Below are positions 18,429-27,797 of a stretch of DNA of 64,000 bases, one piece after another. The notes under the pieces were generated by a model. That model was not told the origin of the DNA and made no database searches. It saw nothing but the letters and a program-made list of their open reading frames with translations. The first letter of the stretch is position 1. Every line of letters starts with the position of its first letter. Both the position numbers and the translations under genes were made by a program. This DNA comes from Oscillatoriales cyanobacterium (GTDB lineage: Bacteria; Cyanobacteriota; Cyanobacteriia; Cyanobacteriales; Microcoleaceae): assembly GCA_004294385.1 (NCBI GenBank), contig REAP01000009.1, positions 1 through 64,000 on the forward strand, written 5' to 3'.

Positions 18429-18485
18429 AGGATAGTAAAACAGTGAGTTATAACTAACTCATCACCAATTACCAATAACTAACCT

Positions 18486-20171
18486 ATGACACTCAATTTA
18501 CTTGACAAAATCGGCAACTGGAATCCCCAGTTATTTCGAGAAATCAAAGGCCGCTTGAAAATTGGCAATATTGCGATCGCATCTGCCATCTCTCTCAGCG
18601 GTCAACTGCTGCTGTTCATGTGTTTCAGAGCGCAGATTCCCATTGCCTCCGGTAATGGGAAATACAATGAACCTAACTCTGACAAATTTTGTGTTTTAGA
18701 GACTACGATGGACACGAAGTCAGGAGCAAAGTGCGTCAGAGATGCCTTGGGAAACTTTGTGATTAACTGGCCACATTGGTGGTTACAAATATTCATTTGG
18801 GTGAGCATATTTAGCGTGTTAGCTCTATTAGTAGCAGGCACTTATCTGCTTGTCAGCGACTTAGACAAGGAGGAAAGACGCGGCACACTCAACTTTATTC
18901 GCCTCAGTCCCCAGTCCGCCAAAACCATTTTCCTGGGTAAAATTTTCGGTGTCCCAATTCTACTCTATCTAGCAGCAATTCTGGCAGTGCCACTGCATCT
19001 GTATAGTGGATTAGCTGCTCGCATACCTCTGAGTGGAATTTTATGTTTCTACATAGCAGTTATAGCTAGCTGTGCTTTATTTTACAGCACTGCAATGCTA
19101 TTCGGATTGACAACCAGTTGGTTAGGAGGATTTCAACCTTGGTTGGCTAGCGGTACAGCTTTTATGTTGTTTGGGATTTTTTTTATGATGGAGGTAAGGG
19201 AAACATCTACAGATTTGCTCATATTTTTATCCCCGATTGCTATGCTGAGATATCTACTTTTTGGAGTCATTAAAAAATATGATGACTTTTATCGGTTAGG
19301 TGAAGATGTAGACAAGTTGCAATGGTTTTCCTCGCGAGTCGGTACAAATATTGCCAGCGGCCTTGCTTTGTCTGTCTTGATTTGTGGTATAGGAACCTAT
19401 TGGATGTGGCAGGGATGGCAGCGGCGCTTTCCAAATCCCAGTGCTACAATTTTGAGCAAGCGACAAAGTTATTTGCTAGTTGTTTGCTGTCAGCCGATAA
19501 TGTTAGGGTTTGCACTCCAATCAAATATGTCAAGTCCTCCGCATAATCTGGGATTTTTACTAATCTTTAATTTGGTGATGTTCTTAGTTGTAATTGCATC
19601 TTTAACATCTGACAGACAATCTTTGTACGATTGGGCGAGGTATCGGCAACAAATTGTTCCTAGCAGTCACAAGTTGTGGCGACGCTACCCACTACTCGAT
19701 TTGATTTGGAGTGAAAAAAGTCCTCCTATAGTTGCGATCGCAATTAATGTCCTTAGTTCAGTCATAATTTTGATACCTTTGGTGCTGTTTCACAAAATTG
19801 GTATAGATGATTTTTGGGCTGTAATTTGCTCCCTGAATCTGATCCTAATTTACGCAGCCATCACCCAACTATTTCTGTTTACCAAAACCCTAAATCAGGA
19901 AATCTGGGCCGCAGGTAGTGTCGGTAGCGCTATCTTGTTACCGCCTCTGGTTTTATCTATGCTGTTGCTGACTCCACAAAAAGCTCCTATTTTGTGGTTG
20001 TCTTCAACATTTGTTAGCTTTGGTTTTTCTGGGTCTTTCGTAGCATCAGCAGATACGATTTTGTTTTCCTTACTCAGTCAGTGGAGTGTCTTGGTGTTGT
20101 TGAATCTTAAATTAAAGTCACAATTAAAACTCGCAGGAGAATCAGCTTCTAGGGCATTGTTGAAAGCTTAA
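18486..20171 (+). CDS. ABC-2 type multi-spanning permease
   Basis: A 561-residue membrane protein with about twelve hydrophobic segments. It starts with a short cytoplasmic stretch (MTLNLLDKIGNWNPQLFREIKGR). A conserved-looking segment, DLDKEERRGTLNFIRLSPQS, is the coupling-helix region seen in ABC-2 permeases. It follows an ABC ATPase gene on the same strand, which supports a two-component exporter. The repeat between the two genes may attenuate or process the message. The transported substrate is unknown. Confidence 0.85.
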   Translation: MTLNLLDKIGNWNPQLFREIKGRLKIGNIAIASAISLSGQLLLFMCFRAQIPIASGNGKYNEPNSDKFCVLETTMDTKSGAKCVRDALGNFVINWPHWWLQIFIWVSIFSVLALLVAGTYLLVSDLDKEERRGTLNFIRLSPQSAKTIFLGKIFGVPILLYLAAILAVPLHLYSGLAARIPLSGILCFYIAVIASCALFYSTAMLFGLTTSWLGGFQPWLASGTAFMLFGIFFMMEVRETSTDLLIFLSPIAMLRYLLFGVIKKYDDFYRLGEDVDKLQWFSSRVGTNIASGLALSVLICGIGTYWMWQGWQRRFPNPSATILSKRQSYLLVVCCQPIMLGFALQSNMSSPPHNLGFLLIFNLVMFLVVIASLTSDRQSLYDWARYRQQIVPSSHKLWRRYPLLDLIWSEKSPPIVAIAINVLSSVIILIPLVLFHKIGIDDFWAVICSLNLILIYAAITQLFLFTKTLNQEIWAAGSVGSAILLPPLVLSMLLLTPQKAPILWLSSTFVSFGFSGSFVASADTILFSLLSQWSVLVLLNLKLKSQLKLAGESASRALLKA

Positions 20172-20180
20172 GAAGTGCTC

Positions 20181-20245
20181 AGAAACCGGGTTTTTTAAGA
20201 GAATAATTTGTCTCAGCCTACAGATTAGATAAAAACCCGGTTTCT
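20181..20245. terminator. AGAAACCGGGTTTTT inverted repeat
   Basis: AGAAACCGGGTTTTTT and its complement AAAAACCCGGTTTCTT bracket 35 bases between two convergent genes. Either strand would give a stem followed by T-rich sequence, so it may terminate both. A second copy sits in an identical convergent setting at 41016-41080. Confidence 0.6.
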
Positions 20246-20277
20246 TTGGCGGAGTCCATAAATCCTATGCACTTTAA

Positions 20278-22065
20278 TTAACTGAATTGTTGAGCATAAT
20301 AACGAGCATAACGATCGCCTTTTTCGAGCAATTCCTCATGGGTACCGGACTCTACAACTCTCCCTTTTTCCAAAACTAAAATTCTGTCAGCCTTCCGCAC
20401 AGTCGCCAAACGGTGTGCGATAATAAACACAGTGCGATCGCACATCAATCTTTCCAAGGCTTCCTGCACCAAAGCTTCTGATTCCGAATCTAGGGCGGAT
20501 GTTGCTTCATCGAGGATCAGAATGCGCGGATTCAGCAAGACTGCGCGCGCGATCGCAATTCTTTGTTTTTGACCACCAGATAAGTTGACACCCCTTTCCC
20601 CAACCCAAGTTTGATAACCGTCGGGAAACTCACTAATAAATTGATGGGCGTTAGCAATTTCCGCCGCTTTTTCAACATCTTTCAGTTCATAAAACGATCG
20701 CCCAAAAGCAATATTTTGAGCAATCGTCCCCGAAAACAAAATAGTTTCCTGTGGTACAATCCCGATTTGTCGCCGCAGCGTATTTAATGTCACATCTTGA
20801 ACATCAATCCCATCAATTAAAACTTGTCCAGCTTGCGGATCGTAAAATCTCGGTAACAAGTTTACTAAAGTAGTTTTCCCGGCACCAGATGCGCCCACAA
20901 GGGCAATCATTTCTCCGGGAAGTGCCAGTAAACTCATATTTTGCAAAATTGGAACCCCCGCTTGCCCCGGCTCTTTTCCCCCCTTATCAAGGGGGGATTG
21001 AGGGGGGTAAGCAAAATTAATATTGCGGTATTCGACTTTCCCAGTAACGTGGGGAAGTTCAATCGCCCCAGGCTTTTCGACTACGGTTGGTAGAATTGCC
21101 AATAGTTCAAAAATGCGATCGCTAGAAGCCTCTCCCTGCTTGAAATCACCGTAATTAGCCGTAGTAGTTGCGATCGGATCGATCAAAAGTGCCGCTCCTG
21201 CGATATAACTAATAAACTGAGAACCAGTCAAATTTCCCTGCTCAATTTGCCAACCTCCGAGCAAAAATAGCAAAATTATACTAACAGCTTCTGGAAAACC
21301 AACTACAATAAATTGAAGTGCCTTGATTCGTTCGGATAAATACTTAGCGCGGCGGTTTTTTTCGGCTTCTTCAGTAAAGCGAGCAATTTCATAATCTTCA
21401 GCCACAAATGCTTTAATTAAACGAATTCCGCTGAATACTTCTGTCAGCAAAGAAGATAAATCAGAGATCCGATCTTGACTTTCTCGCGAGTATCTGAGCA
21501 ATTTCTGACCAAACCAGCTAATTAGTAATGCCATCAGCGGTATAATGATTAATGCACCTAAAGTTAATTGCCAGTTGAGATAAATCATGTATCCCATGAT
21601 CACAATTAGCTGTAAAATAGAAGGAATAAATTGATGGAAAAATTTATTTATAACTTCGCCAATACGGTCAATATCTTCAGTTAATCGGTAGGATAAATCT
21701 CCGGTTTGGGCAGTTTCAAAGTAGCCGATATTGAGCTTTTGTAAGTGCGTATAAGCTTTTTTGCGGATTTCTAAGGCGATAGTTAAGGCCGCTTTTGCCA
21801 TTAGCGTATCTTGGCCGTACTGGATGATGCTGCGAATCAGAAATATAATCGCACTGGCTGCGGCAAGTTTAGTGAATCCTTTGAAATCTCCCGTACCTAC
21901 AAACTTTGATGCTGTTTCGCCAATTAGCCACGCCATTATTGGCCAAAAGACTGTAAATCCGAGGGTACAAACTAATGCTTTGGCGATGGTTTGTTTTTGC
22001 TGCTGGATGTAAGGTAAGATTTGCCAGTAAGTCGATCGCGTTTTCAAACTATTCTGCATCTGCAA
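20278..22065 (-). CDS. ABC exporter, fused membrane and ATPase domains
   Basis: A 595-residue type I exporter half-transporter. Residues 1-330 hold six transmembrane helices; the ATPase has Walker A GASGAGKTTLVNLLP, the signature LSGGQKQRIAIARA, Walker B RILILDEATSALD and the switch IAHRLATV. MsbA-like lipid or drug export is the general function. Between the A-loop strand (NINFAYP) and the next strand (ILQNMSL), an in-frame insertion of about 18 residues (PQSPLDKGGKEPGQAGVP, near 354-372) comes from a CCCCCCTTATCAAGGGGGG repeat. The insertion is in a loop, so activity is probably kept. Confidence 0.92.
   Translation of the reverse strand: MQMQNSLKTRSTYWQILPYIQQQKQTIAKALVCTLGFTVFWPIMAWLIGETASKFVGTGDFKGFTKLAAASAIIFLIRSIIQYGQDTLMAKAALTIALEIRKKAYTHLQKLNIGYFETAQTGDLSYRLTEDIDRIGEVINKFFHQFIPSILQLIVIMGYMIYLNWQLTLGALIIIPLMALLISWFGQKLLRYSRESQDRISDLSSLLTEVFSGIRLIKAFVAEDYEIARFTEEAEKNRRAKYLSERIKALQFIVVGFPEAVSIILLFLLGGWQIEQGNLTGSQFISYIAGAALLIDPIATTTANYGDFKQGEASSDRIFELLAILPTVVEKPGAIELPHVTGKVEYRNINFAYPPQSPLDKGGKEPGQAGVPILQNMSLLALPGEMIALVGASGAGKTTLVNLLPRFYDPQAGQVLIDGIDVQDVTLNTLRRQIGIVPQETILFSGTIAQNIAFGRSFYELKDVEKAAEIANAHQFISEFPDGYQTWVGERGVNLSGGQKQRIAIARAVLLNPRILILDEATSALDSESEALVQEALERLMCDRTVFIIAHRLATVRKADRILVLEKGRVVESGTHEELLEKGDRYARYYAQQFS
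20948..21010. repeat. Repeat-derived insertion inside the exporter gene
   Basis: The palindrome CCCCCCTTATCAAGGGGGG and the adjoining ATTGAGGGGGGT interrupt the nucleotide-binding domain coding region in frame. Related CCCCTTAGTAAGGGG motifs are inserted in the SbcC-like gene. Confidence 0.75.
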
Positions 22066-22127
22066 GTGTTGTGTTTAGAGATATATGAGCCAAAACATGA
22101 TAACAGCGATCGGGCAAATATCAAAAA

Positions 22128-22607
22128 TCAATCCTCACCGTCGGCATGAGTAGCCCGCACCTTCGCCCCCGCCACAACTTCTCCCCGAAAGGTAGCGGAC
22201 TTTCCCGGTTCAACAGCCACTGGTTTAGTGGTGATGAATCCATTATCTATGGGATTACCTAAGTCATCCAAAACTTCGTAGTTGACTTTGACATTCTTGA
22301 CAAGTTTACAACCTTGATTGATGATTTGACCACTTAAAAATTTGCCATCATAATTTACGTTAGTAATAGACACTTTAGCAGCAATATTGGAACCGCTAAT
22401 ACAACTTTGGGAAGTTCTTGGTGGTGTTTTGTTTTCGCACAATTTGCCTAAATCTACTGTTTTGCCATCGGTAGTTCTCATGTAGCAAAACGGTTCATCA
22501 ATATCGGTTTCAGGCGGAGTATTTACGGTATTTGCTAACAAAGATTTAGCTGATATCAGCGGTGTTAGCAGAATTGATAAAGTTAGTATGAAATGTAAAA
22601 TTTTCAT
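22128..22607 (-). CDS. Secreted hypothetical protein with FxLYD-like domain
   Basis: A 159-residue protein with a clear signal peptide (MKILHFILTLSILLTPLISA...SLLA). The remaining domain carries the strand pattern VSITNVNYDGKFLSGQIINQ, then KNVKVNYEVLDDLGNPID and FRGEV. That alternation resembles small immunoglobulin-like FxLYD domains found in exported proteins. Four Cys could form two disulfides in the periplasm. The function is unknown; it lies between the exporter and a Tat-exported oxidase, both on the same strand. Confidence 0.7.
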   Translation of the reverse strand: MKILHFILTLSILLTPLISAKSLLANTVNTPPETDIDEPFCYMRTTDGKTVDLGKLCENKTPPRTSQSCISGSNIAAKVSITNVNYDGKFLSGQIINQGCKLVKNVKVNYEVLDDLGNPIDNGFITTKPVAVEPGKSATFRGEVVAGAKVRATHADGED

Positions 22608-22620
22608 CCAGTTTCTCGAT

Positions 22621-22735
22621 TAACAGGCAAGATGCCTGTTCCACAACACATCAAGCTTTTTAAGAACAGGCAAGATGCCTGTTCCACAACACATCAAGCT
22701 TCTTGTGGGGTGGGCATCTTGCCCGCCCAAAAAAT
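22621..22735. repeat. AACAGGCAAGATGCCTGTTCC repeat, doubled
   Basis: AACAGGCAAGATGCCTGTT then CCACAACACATCAAGCTT is present twice in tandem and then joins CTTGTGGGGTGGGCATC and TTGCCCGCCC. It is the inverted form of the element at 18361-18428 with one arm duplicated. It occupies the whole gap between two same-strand genes. Confidence 0.85.
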
Positions 22736-22740
22736 ATAAT

Positions 22741-24426
22741 TTAGATGCCTTTATTCCTTGCACCGGGAACTTTTCGACTTGGACGACGCTGGTTCAAACT
22801 ACTAGCTGAACGAGTATTCAAAGCATTAGCAAAATCTTTCAAACCCAAGCCTTTCAAAATTTCCAAAGCCGCCCTTTGCCCACTTTCACAACCTCCTTCC
22901 ATATAACCTGAATTTTCTAGGGAAGTGTGCTCTCCCGCAAAATACAAATTGCCGACTTTTTCGCCTTCAACACCGTGCATTTGCGTCCATTGTCCGACTA
23001 GATAGCAGGAATAGGAACCCTTAGCATAACGTTCCCCTTGCCAAAAAGCTCGGACAGCTTTACCCGATCGCAAATCTTTAACTCCAGGGAAAACTTTTTC
23101 AAATTGTCCCAAGAATTTTTGGGCTTGATCTTCAGGAGTTCCACTACCAATCGCCAAACCCTGTCTACCTCCTGTAAAATTAGTAACTAAACCGTTGACA
23201 GTAGGAGTAAAAGGTGTAGCTTCCCAACTATTTTGGAATCCTAAATCTGTAAAAACAGAAGCAGTCGATCGATAAAGTTCTCGCCAAATACGAGTGCGGT
23301 AGCCCGTAATCAGCTTAGAATTAGTTCCATAACCCAATTGCTCGATCGCGCGTCGTTTCGGTTGGGGTAAAGGCACATTGATTTTAACATCTCGCAGAGT
23401 GCTGAAGGGCAAAGTTAACAAAACTCGCTCATAAGTGCGATCGAAGGTACTTTGGCCCGATCGCAAACTTACCCGATAACGGCCATCCGGCAAAATACTA
23501 ATCGCTTCCAAAACCGTCCCCGCTTCGATGGAACCAGACAATTGACCCGCTAAACGGTTGATAATTTGACTGTTTCCGCCCTCAAATTGATAACGTTCAT
23601 CGCTGTCACCATACAACTCAAAACTATCAGCATCTGCACCAATTAAAAACAGCAAATTTAGCGCCGATTGTTCATCCGCATCTCTACCATATTCAGTAGT
23701 ATAAGCAATACGGAGTAACTGCTTGACAATTATGCTAGTTTCGGCACTTTCTACATATTCAGCGATCGAAAGATTATCCAATCTTTCCGCTGTTTCCGTA
23801 AAATCTTGATAGTCAATGTTATTTCCAATTGCCCGCAAATCCGCCCTAATCTTAGTAGCTAGTGGCGCAAAATCAGCGATTAATTGTTCAAGAGAATATC
23901 GGCGTCCTCCCAAGAAAAAAGTATCCTTCACCAATCCCTGTTGCGCCTCAACTACATCGATCGCCCGTAAACCCAATTCCGTCGCCAGCGAGATCAAAGT
24001 AGTATGGCCAGTATCAATAAATTCTGCCCCCAACTCCGCCGAAATCTGCGTTCCAGCCACCTTGGGCGTAGTCCGTATCCGTCCCCCCACGCGGTTAGTT
24101 GCCTCAATGATATCGGCACGTACACCCCCCTGACGCAAGCGATAGGCCGCCGTCAAACCAGCAATTCCTGCGCCCACAACCAAAATGGGCGATCGACCTT
24201 GCTGTTGAGCAAAAGCCCCCTCTCCCTCCCGTGTAAAAGTCGCAGCAGCCACCGCCGCCCCAGCCGCCAAACCCCCGTGTAGCAATCCGCGCCGAGATAT
24301 GGGAAAATTGGAAGTGCGATCGGTGAGCATCCCCAGCAGTTCGTCAGCCGGAATACCCGTTGCCATTGATTTCTGGGCAATTATCGAAGCGCGACGCAGC
24401 ATTGCCATCAGTGCAGATTTAGCCAT
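22741..24426 (-). CDS. Tat-exported flavin amine oxidase
   Basis: A 561-residue FAD oxidoreductase of the monoamine/L-amino-acid oxidase family. An atypically long N-region precedes a twin-arginine signal SRRGLLHGGLAAGAAVAAA (residues 44-62), so the folded, FAD-loaded enzyme should reach the periplasm. The dinucleotide-binding motif is VVGAGIAGLTAAYRL with the downstream IEATNRVGGRI. The C-terminal FAD contact is YFAGEHTS followed by GYMEGGCESGQRAA. Substrate is likely an amine or amino acid, giving H2O2 and ammonium; the precise one cannot be read from sequence. Confidence 0.9.
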   Translation of the reverse strand: MAKSALMAMLRRASIIAQKSMATGIPADELLGMLTDRTSNFPISRRGLLHGGLAAGAAVAAATFTREGEGAFAQQQGRSPILVVGAGIAGLTAAYRLRQGGVRADIIEATNRVGGRIRTTPKVAGTQISAELGAEFIDTGHTTLISLATELGLRAIDVVEAQQGLVKDTFFLGGRRYSLEQLIADFAPLATKIRADLRAIGNNIDYQDFTETAERLDNLSIAEYVESAETSIIVKQLLRIAYTTEYGRDADEQSALNLLFLIGADADSFELYGDSDERYQFEGGNSQIINRLAGQLSGSIEAGTVLEAISILPDGRYRVSLRSGQSTFDRTYERVLLTLPFSTLRDVKINVPLPQPKRRAIEQLGYGTNSKLITGYRTRIWRELYRSTASVFTDLGFQNSWEATPFTPTVNGLVTNFTGGRQGLAIGSGTPEDQAQKFLGQFEKVFPGVKDLRSGKAVRAFWQGERYAKGSYSCYLVGQWTQMHGVEGEKVGNLYFAGEHTSLENSGYMEGGCESGQRAALEILKGLGLKDFANALNTRSASSLNQRRPSRKVPGARNKGI

Positions 24427-24524
24427 AATCTAGACACCCTCACAAAATTTTGATGTAAACTGTACTCTTGATGAAAATTTAATTATGCACTTTCAAGCCT
24501 AAGTCTACATAAATTGTTGTAACA

Positions 24525-25421
24525 ATGCTAACCCTCAGAACACTTTTTGACCGCAAGTTTTATCTCGAAAACAACCTCGATGTTGCCGTAGCAGTCGCCA
24601 GAGGCACTGTATCGAGTCCCTTCGATCACTATCAAAAAATTGGCAAATTTGAAAATCGTGACCCAAATTCTTTGTTCGACGCTAGCTATTATTTAGAAAC
24701 AAACACGGATGTAGCCGTATCAGGAGTAAAAAATAAATTTTCTGGTGCAGATCACTTTATTACCTATGGTCAATTTGAACGTCGCAGCCCTAACCCTTTA
24801 TTCGATGTTAGTTTTTACCTAAGCAGTAACCCAGACGTTCAAACAGTAGTTCAAACCAATCAAGTTACAGCTTTTGAACACTTTCTGAGAATCGGTCAAA
24901 CTGAAATTCGCAAACCCAGCCCTTTCTTCGATCCTGAATTTTATCTAGCCAAGTATCCGCTGGTAGCAGCAGCAGTCAGGAATGGTGTTGTCAAAAGTGC
25001 GATCGAGCATTACATTCAATTTGGTCAAGCAGAAGGACTTTTGGGTACATTGCCAGATGCTGCTGATGATTTAACTGCTGCTAAAAACCTGGATGTTCTC
25101 ACAGGAAGTCAAAGTGTAAATGATTTTGTAGGTGCTGCTGAACCAACGGATATTTACAGTTTCATTTTGAATACTCCGAGCCTTTTTAGTGCAACTCTCG
25201 ATGGTTTGAGTGGAGATGTTGATCTAGAATTGATTCAGGATATCAATGGTCAAGGTACAGTCGGATTAAGTGGTATTATTGCTTCGTCTAATAATTTAGG
25301 TACGGCTTCGGAACAGATTGTAAGTAATGGCATTTTGCCTGCGGGTACTTATTTTTTGCGCGTTTCTCAATTTGAAGGTGATACAAATTATAACTTGAGA
25401 TTGACATCTGATCCTAGTTAG
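24525..25421 (+). CDS. Tandem FYL-DVA repeat protein with pre-peptidase-like C-terminal domain
   Basis: A 298-residue protein. Four repeats of about 42-45 residues occupy residues 6-175, each of the form LFD..FYL..N.DVA..V...........H(Y/F)...G..E.R.P. These are similar to repeats in bacterial extracellular RTX-like and S-layer-associated proteins. Residues 190-298 look like a bacterial pre-peptidase C-terminal (PPC) beta-sandwich: [20 protein letters not shown], then [20 protein letters not shown]. No N-terminal signal peptide is present, so export, if any, would be by a non-Sec route. A surface adhesive role is inference. Confidence 0.8.
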   Translation: MLTLRTLFDRKFYLENNLDVAVAVARGTVSSPFDHYQKIGKFENRDPNSLFDASYYLETNTDVAVSGVKNKFSGADHFITYGQFERRSPNPLFDVSFYLSSNPDVQTVVQTNQVTAFEHFLRIGQTEIRKPSPFFDPEFYLAKYPLVAAAVRNGVVKSAIEHYIQFGQAEGLLGTLPDAADDLTAAKNLDVLTGSQSVNDFVGAAEPTDIYSFILNTPSLFSATLDGLSGDVDLELIQDINGQGTVGLSGIIASSNNLGTASEQIVSNGILPAGTYFLRVSQFEGDTNYNLRLTSDPS

Positions 25422-25427
25422 TGGTTA

Positions 25428-25565
25428 TTGGGAATTGGGCATCGGGCATGGGGAATTGGGCATGGGGAATTGGGAATTGGGCATGGGGAATTGGGCATGG
25501 GGAATTGGGCATGGGGCATAGGGAATGGGGCATCGGGAATGGGGCATCGGGAATTGGGGAATTGG
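25428..25565. repeat. G-rich heptamer array
   Basis: About eighteen units of GGGAATT, GGGCATG and GGGCATC follow the stop codon closely. The G-tracts fit a quadruplex pattern. A C-rich counterpart lies at 25675-25792 and could pair with it. Confidence 0.9.
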
Positions 25566-25674
25566 TTGAAAAACTCCTAACGACTAACAATCATCATAAT
25601 AATCGCCAAGGTTGTTAAGACACTTCGACTACGCTCAGTGACCATAAATATTCTGACTGCCTTGGCAGTTGCTA

Positions 25675-25792
25675 TAATTACCAATTACCAATTACCAATT
25701 ACCAATTACCAATTCCCCAATTTCCAATTCCCAATTTCCAATTCCCAATTCCCAATTCCCAATTCCCAATGCCCAATGCCCAATTCCCATGA
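25675..25792. repeat. C-rich heptamer array
   Basis: ACCAATT units grade into CCCAATT and CCCAATG heptamers ending at the stop of the next (minus-strand) gene. It forms an inverted pair with 25428-25565 between two convergent genes, with one CACTTCGACTACGCTCAGTG copy (25620-25640) between them. Confidence 0.9.
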
Positions 25793-26389
25793 CTAATTTG
25801 TACTTTCTGAACTTCCAGGAGAAGGCATAGATTGAATAGGAGCCGGGGCTAAATTAGAGCGACTTCTCATGAGAGTAGTAGACACCAAAGTATAGCCCAA
25901 AACAGCAGGAAGTAGCATCGCACTCAGAAATACGATCGCGCCAGCCAGATTTATCCGATTCAACATCGGGCCATAATGGGTGCGATAAGGGTCAAACGGT
26001 GGTAAATCTGGTCTCTGGGTATCCCGAAGCGCGATCGCACGTTTGAACCTCACCCGCCTATCATCCAGCTTTTCTAGCAGAATCCAACCAAATTCCGCCT
26101 CTTCTCGACACAGCTTTTGAAAAATAGCAGGATTACGAAATAAATCACTGCTAGCACGCACAATTTTATACTCCGAAACCGTAGTATCAGGTTTAGGATT
26201 GCCGTTGGATTGCGAATAATCTCGCCCAGCTAAATGTTCTTCTTGAGATTCGTACCGAGTCAAAACTTCCTCCTCCTCATCGCTTTTTTCCCCTCTAGCC
26301 AATTGCTCGCGGTTCACAAACTTCCCCGCGATGACAGACTCTAAACCGAGACTGCCAACCATCAAACTCCAAATCAAAATTTCAACCAT
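25793..26389 (-). CDS. Hypothetical membrane protein, 198 aa
   Basis: Family not recognised. The N-terminus [22 protein letters not shown] is a hydrophobic segment (signal anchor). The middle is charged and acidic ([20 protein letters not shown]), followed by a compact segment [31 protein letters not shown] and [17 protein letters not shown] second membrane helix ([21 protein letters not shown]) lies near residues 148-170, and the tail is Ser/Pro rich. The central part reads like the cyanobacterial protein family with EAEFGWxLLEKxDDxRVRFKR, but no function can be given. It is followed by ribD on the same strand. Confidence 0.75.
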   Translation of the reverse strand: MVEILIWSLMVGSLGLESVIAGKFVNREQLARGEKSDEEEEVLTRYESQEEHLAGRDYSQSNGNPKPDTTVSEYKIVRASSDLFRNPAIFQKLCREEAEFGWILLEKLDDRRVRFKRAIALRDTQRPDLPPFDPYRTHYGPMLNRINLAGAIVFLSAMLLPAVLGYTLVSTTLMRSRSNLAPAPIQSMPSPGSSESTN

Positions 26390-26452
26390 AGAAACACTTA
26401 GAAGTTAAAAATTTAAAACTAAGAAGAGAGATTCTCTTTGATTTTTCAACTT

Positions 26453-27610
26453 TCAATCTTTAGTTTTCAAATAGCCTTCCATCAAACAATCTGTACCCAC
26501 CGTGCGCCAAGAAACTCGCTCTAAAATTAAAGCATCAGTCATTTTGGCAAACCCCAAATCTCCTACAGGAGTTGGAGCCGAAGAGCCGCCGACAATTTTA
26601 GGAGCAATAAAAGCCATAATTTTCTGCACTGCACCGTCAGCAATTGCTTTTGCTGCCAGAGTGCCACCACACTCCCACAGTACAGAAAGAAAAGATCGAT
26701 CGTACAAATAAGTCATAACATTAGCCGGTGTCAGCGGCGATAACTCCACAACTTCCACCCCTTTAGCAATCAAAAATGCTTGAAACTCGCGATTAACCCC
26801 AGGCTCAGTCAACACCAAAGTAGGTGCAGAAGAGGTGTCCCACAAACGAGCCGATTTCGGCAAATCCAGAGAGCGACTCATCACCACTCGCAGGGGATTA
26901 TGGCGATTAGGTTGATGGCTCGTCAGTTCGGGATTATCCAGACGCACGGTATTTCCCCCTACAATAACCGCATCGCAGCCGACACGCACGCTGTGTACTT
27001 CGCTCCTCGCCTCCTCGCCTGTTACCCAAGCGCTATGACCGGTACTGGTAGCAATTTTACCGTCTAAAGTCATCGCATATTTCAAAATTCCCAAAGGGCG
27101 GCGGTACAAAATCCGGTGTACAAAAGCCTCATTCAGTTTTTGACAAGCTTCCCCTTCTACCCCCGCGACAACTTCGATCCCAGCTTCTCGCAACCGAGCA
27201 AGTCCTGTTCCAGCTACCAAAGGATTCGGATCGACCATCCCAGCCACTACTTTTGCCACCTTAGCCTGAATCAAAGCTTCGGAACATGGAGGAGTCCGTC
27301 CATAATGGTTGCAAGGCTCTAGATTGACATAAACCGTCGCTCCGGCTGCCAGTTCCCCCGCTTCCCGGAGCGCAAAAACTTCGGCGTGAGGTTGGCCCGC
27401 ACCAGGGTGAAATCCTTCGCCAACAATTTTGCCGTCGCGGACAATTACAGAACCGACGAGAGGATTGGGAGCAGTTTTACCGAGAGCGCGGCGGGCTAAT
27501 TCTATACAGCGGCGCATCATGGCTCGATCGAACTCTTGAATTTCTGCGCTATTTTCCAGTTGTTTAGTTGAGGTGGCGATCGCACTAGCGTCCGCCGGAA
27601 AAGTTGCCAT
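26453..27610 (-). CDS. ribD: RibD, bifunctional deaminase/reductase of riboflavin synthesis
   Basis: A 385-residue enzyme for two early steps of riboflavin synthesis. The N-terminal cytidine-deaminase-like domain holds zinc through HAEVFAL and EPCNHYGRTPPC (residues 78-110). The C-terminal reductase domain begins near RPLGILKYAMTLDGKIAT and includes GCDAVIVGGNTVRLDNPELT. The N-terminal 28 residues precede the usual MMRRCIELARRALGKTAPNP opening, so an internal start is possible. No FMN riboswitch was recognised upstream. The gene is alone, as is common for rib genes in cyanobacteria. Confidence 0.95.
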   Translation of the reverse strand: MATFPADASAIATSTKQLENSAEIQEFDRAMMRRCIELARRALGKTAPNPLVGSVIVRDGKIVGEGFHPGAGQPHAEVFALREAGELAAGATVYVNLEPCNHYGRTPPCSEALIQAKVAKVVAGMVDPNPLVAGTGLARLREAGIEVVAGVEGEACQKLNEAFVHRILYRRPLGILKYAMTLDGKIATSTGHSAWVTGEEARSEVHSVRVGCDAVIVGGNTVRLDNPELTSHQPNRHNPLRVVMSRSLDLPKSARLWDTSSAPTLVLTEPGVNREFQAFLIAKGVEVVELSPLTPANVMTYLYDRSFLSVLWECGGTLAAKAIADGAVQKIMAFIAPKIVGGSSAPTPVGDLGFAKMTDALILERVSWRTVGTDCLMEGYLKTKD

Positions 27611-27797
27611 GAGATTTTGCTATGATATTTAATCCTGAGTGTACTCAGTTTGATGCTGATTTTGCCTATTAGCCGGTGATGAATTGCTGCTGGAAAACTT
27701 GAGGCTAGGAGAATTGAAGGCATTAAGGGCGATCGACCTCTCACGCTCCAACAAATAGCTTTAACATAAAGGAACAGTAGCAGGCGCTGAATAAAAA

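Noticed and set aside
22620..22735. A small RNA gene
   Set aside because: The sequence is a known-type intergenic palindrome repeat; no promoter was seen.
25421..25618. Frame after the FYL-DVA gene
   Set aside because: It consists of the G-rich heptamer repeat translated.
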